NCBI GenBank assembly: GCA_009773185.1
Contig: WPIF01000012.1
Location: 20,930-84,929 of the forward strand
Source: Nitrospirota bacterium
Lineage (GTDB): Bacteria; Nitrospirota; Thermodesulfovibrionia; Thermodesulfovibrionales; UBA1546
Direction of reading: 5' to 3'
Length of the DNA stretch: 64,000 nt
Shown here: positions 61,449-64,000 of the stretch, one piece after another
Layout: every line of letters begins with the position of its first letter
How positions within the stretch are numbered: the stretch's first letter is position 1
Made by a program: the position numbers and the translations under genes
The notes under the pieces: generated by a model
Database searches by the model: none
What the model was told of the DNA's origin: nothing
What the model saw: the letters and a program-made list of their open reading frames with translations, nothing else

Positions 61449-62393
61449 TTATGTTTCAGATATATCTACAAGGTAGCAATACTCTTCTATATTAGGCACC
61501 TCAATAAAGATGTGAGCCAAGTTTTGTACAGGAGCAGGCGGAAGCCATATAAATCGATATTCCCTTTGGTAGGCATAGCGAAAGTCCTTTGAAGAGAATA
61601 CGTCTATGTCTGCCATTGAACAATTCAGTGGATCGATATAAACAATACGTTCGCGAACGCCTGACCAATTTCGCACTTTGGTCTCAAATATGGATAGTAT
61701 AATCTTCTCAAACTCGCTCGGCTTGCGGATAACAAGGCAAGCGTCGGCGTCAAAATCGAGGAACAACCGAGGTGTAAATGATAGAGATAAGCAGTATACA
61801 TAATAGTTCGTTTTAGAACGCGCTGTATAAACAAAGTTTTGTGGATGAATATCACCCTTATATTTACCTGTTTTGCCATCATAGGCTTTCATCTTAAATC
61901 CTGATGGTGAAGGACAAATTGACAGCTCTAATTCTTTATCCCTTATCGCAGGGTTCAGAGATGGATCATCATATGAAGATGCAGGTGAAATCCGAATTTG
62001 TTTCTCATTTAAAGCCTGCCTCAGATATTCAGACTTACCGTACTTAAAAAGGTAATCTCCGGGCGGTAAACTGGTAGTTCTGACCGCGTTTGCAGCTTTC
62101 GGTGCAAGAGGAGACCTCGGATCGGGAATTTTGATATTTTTCATGAAGCCATTCGCGAAACCCGAAGGGTATGGCCCAGAGCGAATAACAAATTCTTCAA
62201 GTACATGTGTCCACAATATCATCCATTTTTCGGTCTCGCTTGATAATTTAGGCAGGCTAATCTTGGATTCCTCGTTAAGCAAAATTAAATTATTGAAAAC
62301 GTCTTTTGCCCTCTGCTGTAGTTCATCCTCTTTTAGATGCCCCATATAGCGCCGTAATCGATACTGTTGGCGCCAAAATTCATGCCTTTTCAA
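61449..62393 (-). CDS. DUF2971-domain protein
   Basis: 314 residues, cytoplasmic. The middle and end fit DUF2971: LFKYGKSEYLRQALNEKQIRIS (about 113-134), SSYDDP, YVYCLSLSFTPRLFLDFDADACLVI, and near the end the conserved FRYAYQREYRFIW (about 277-289). DUF2971 proteins occur beside phage and restriction genes, but their function is unknown. Base use differs from the core genes, so transfer is likely. It follows the HEPN-like gene on the same strand. Confidence 0.75.
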   Translation of the reverse strand: MKRHEFWRQQYRLRRYMGHLKEDELQQRAKDVFNNLILLNEESKISLPKLSSETEKWMILWTHVLEEFVIRSGPYPSGFANGFMKNIKIPDPRSPLAPKAANAVRTTSLPPGDYLFKYGKSEYLRQALNEKQIRISPASSYDDPSLNPAIRDKELELSICPSPSGFKMKAYDGKTGKYKGDIHPQNFVYTARSKTNYYVYCLSLSFTPRLFLDFDADACLVIRKPSEFEKIILSIFETKVRNWSGVRERIVYIDPLNCSMADIDVFSSKDFRYAYQREYRFIWLPPAPVQNLAHIFIEVPNIEEYCYLVDISET

Positions 62394-62497
62394 AATACAA
62401 ACCTTTCATCAAAATAATTTGAAATCCGGGTAGCGTTTTAAACATAATGCGGCAAATGAAGCTCCGGGGCAACAAGCCTTTTAAAAAAACGCAGCGG

Positions 62498-63391
62498 CTA
62501 TTCCGATTCATCAAAAGCTCGATAGGATTTGGGGTCCTGTGTTCCCGTAATACCTTTGAGGGGCAAATTACGAAGGCGAAAATACAATTTAGCCTCATTT
62601 GGGTAATTCTTTAGGACTGCATCCAGATGGGCAGCGAAAACATTAATGTGCTTATTGAGTGTATATCTTGTGATATTTTGCCAAAATTCTAAAGCAGCCA
62701 TCATATCGATATTTGTATCTCTATGGGCTGCTACCTTGTTTCTTATGGTTTTGAATTTGTATTTGTGTTCAAGAACTTTTATTTGGCAAAGCAAGTCAGG
62801 GAATAGGGTTGTTTTGTAAATAGCGTCCAGTTCGGAGAGCCGTTTTAAACAGGTGAAGAGACTGTTAAGTTCAATTACGACATATTTACCAATAAGTTTT
62901 TTAGTGTAGTTATTGGCGAAGCCGAGAACATAAAGAACACTTTTTAGAGTTTCAATGTCTTCCCATATTGCGGCGGCCATTTGCAAGACTTTTTGTGGGT
63001 TGTCATCCTGACCCCAAGTATTTGTTTGTGCGCCGAAGCATATCATTGGTTCACCGCAGCGTAGCGGATTTCCCGAAATGAATACCTCATTATTTTCGGC
63101 AATGCACGATGGAAGAAAGCCAATATTGCCGCCAATAGCCTTTTTTAAATCAGTTCGTTCTCTGAAGGCCAATGCTGCTTCTATTCTTTTCTCAGCGTCT
63201 TCTTTTGAAGTAAATATGTTCTTCTTTGGAAATATCACTGTCTGCTTTTGTTTTTGAAATATACCTTTAAACTCAACCTCGGTCTCGCTTATGGCCTTTG
63301 TAATGCTCCCCTCGACTACCTCGATGTTTTGGAGTACATTGTCATCTGAGAAGTAAAAGCAAGCAGCATATTTCAGTTTCTTATTTTTCAT
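62498..63391 (-). CDS. Unknown protein with HEPN-like RN-x4-H motif
   Basis: 297 residues, no signal peptide. The amino-terminal half (about 1-130) is beta-rich, with QKQKQTVIFPKKNIFT and FISGNPLRCGEPMICFG. The C-terminal half is helical and contains TIRNKVAAHRD (about 215-225): Arg-Asn then His five residues later, the catalytic arrangement of HEPN ribonucleases. I cannot place it in a family. It is next to the DUF2971 gene, 104 bases upstream on the same strand. A two-gene unit of possible defence character is inferred only. Confidence 0.62.
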   Translation of the reverse strand: MKNKKLKYAACFYFSDDNVLQNIEVVEGSITKAISETEVEFKGIFQKQKQTVIFPKKNIFTSKEDAEKRIEAALAFRERTDLKKAIGGNIGFLPSCIAENNEVFISGNPLRCGEPMICFGAQTNTWGQDDNPQKVLQMAAAIWEDIETLKSVLYVLGFANNYTKKLIGKYVVIELNSLFTCLKRLSELDAIYKTTLFPDLLCQIKVLEHKYKFKTIRNKVAAHRDTNIDMMAALEFWQNITRYTLNKHINVFAAHLDAVLKNYPNEAKLYFRLRNLPLKGITGTQDPKSYRAFDESE

Positions 63392-64000
63392 TTGCCTTTA
63401 TTTATGGCTGCCCAATGCCCTCATGACTGACGAGTGCCACTGTATGACGTTAAAAAGCTAAAAGACGATTTGCAGATTGAAAACATCCTCAACCCAAAAA
63501 GTGTTCTGTGGCACTCGTTCATGTCCATCTGGTTGTTAGCTGTTCTTAATGAATGGTCTGATATTCATCTCTATTATAGACGTGCTTCTTTAAAAAAATC
63601 ATATAATCTTATATTTAAAACATCGTGAAATTTTAGCAAGATCTCTTGAAGATTAATAAAATTATCTTTATGGAAGGCTTTTTGAATATCTAAAGAAAAT
63701 TGCGCAACTTTGTTGTTAAATATCTTACTATAACTGCCAGCTTGTCGAAGAGTGTCAGACCTATACTTAATGCTTTGGACAAGTCGCCCAATAATTCTTC
63801 TTTTTATAGAATTATTTTTTTGCTTTTCATACGGCAATATGATATTTAATATTTGCGTTGTTTCAACTACAACAGCACAAAGTCCCTTTAAATGGTAGAA
63901 CCATCTAACACGTTATCAGAGTTCCACGGGCTTGCCCGTGGGTGAATGATGTCCGGAGATATTTTGGTATACTGATGCATTGTGGAGAACCGTTTATCAG
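63392..64000. other. Region without a confident gene; hairpin and outgoing promoter
   Basis: 609 bases, rich in A+T. A short 64-codon plus-strand frame and an 87-codon TTG-started minus-strand frame are present but show no family pattern or Shine-Dalgarno sequence, so I do not call them. A perfect palindrome CCACGGGC-TT-GCCCGTGG lies at 63924-63941, like the ends of REP or IS200/IS605 elements. An extended -10 (TGGTATACT, hexamer 63968-63973) near the edge points to a gene starting outside. Confidence 0.5.

Noticed and set aside
63434..63837. Two short frames of 64 and 87 codons near the right end
   Set aside because: No Shine-Dalgarno sequence, no recognisable domain, AT-rich DNA; the longer one needs a TTG start.

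Overview
The window reads like a chromosomal segment of a Gram-negative, probably anaerobic or microaerophilic environmental bacterium. A Nitrospirota (Thermodesulfovibrionia-like) origin is my best guess. It rests on gene style: glycyl-tRNA synthetase split into alpha and beta subunits, LolA/LspA/Lgt lipoprotein export, a GGAGKT-type EF-G, many cytochromes and PAS/cyclase signalling proteins, a PAS protein ending in the PICAGCKKIRDD tail, and a 2-oxoacid:ferredoxin oxidoreductase subunit. No rRNA or tRNA gene was seen, so the taxonomy is inference.

Layout. 0-5.7 kb: the end of RNase J, a class II cytochrome c, UppP (preceded by a 23-codon ORF that copies the UppP amino terminus), FtsK, LolA and a TPR protein. 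5.7-10.1 kb: an accessory island with a frameshifted BRO-N gene, a two-gene nucleotidyltransferase-fold module flanked by two near-identical hairpins, remnants of cas3, hsdS and a four-helix-bundle gene, an intact Fic protein followed by a 12-bp minisatellite, one orphan type I-C CRISPR repeat, and a VapBC toxin-antitoxin pair with a well-formed promoter/operator. 10.2-18.5 kb: tsaD, then on the minus strand rseC, fusA, an STN-domain gene, ileS, lspA and lgt. fusA-STN-ileS-lspA are joined by three 4-base ATGA overlaps. A 150-bp element with perfect 19-bp inverted repeats lies between lspA and lgt. 18.5-25.6 kb: signalling, with a PAS gene split by one in-frame TGA, a DUF4143 ATPase with a three-half-site operator, a hybrid histidine kinase, a TPR protein and an EAL-domain protein. 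A 33-bp promoter block is duplicated exactly in front of the PAS gene and the kinase. 25.7-36.5 kb: cimA, ahcY, metK, glyS and glyQ, with glyS and glyQ separated by an insertion carrying a membrane protein, a CBS protein and three lipoproteins.

36.6-45.4 kb: an orphan VorB-like subunit convergent with paaK, a FecR-TPR protein with a CHASE2 cyclase, then a second accessory patch (RHS tip remnant, AT-rich CPBP protease, small unknown gene, second DUF4143 ATPase). 45.4-52.1 kb: a beta-barrel protein, a Do-family protease, TatB/TatC, a small unknown gene, a HEAT-repeat protein and an HD-GYP protein. 52.1-56.3 kb: a possible redox operon of a 20-residue Cys/Lys peptide, soluble cytochrome c, membrane cytochrome c and cupredoxin, then a GH15 glucoamylase-like enzyme and a Cys-rich DUF2769 protein. 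56.3-64 kb: a membrane protein, a HAMP-cyclase-PilZ protein, a lipoprotein, an internally deleted GDPD pseudogene, a PQQ-type sugar dehydrogenase, a phosphoribosyltransferase, and a laterally acquired-looking pair (DUF2971 plus a protein with an RN-x4-H HEPN-like motif).

Working together: the core genes cover translation, lipoprotein maturation and export, the methyl cycle and cell-wall lipid recycling. Signalling is dense: one EAL protein, one HD-GYP protein and two class III cyclases, one with a complete c-di-GMP-binding PilZ motif. Several genes have a TATAAT hexamer only 5-9 bases before the start codon, which suggests leaderless or nearly leaderless transcripts. The accessory patches hold intact toxin-antitoxin and Fic genes beside broken defence genes, typical of an integration hot spot. 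No single complete new defence system is evident; the best leads for something new are listed in the findings.
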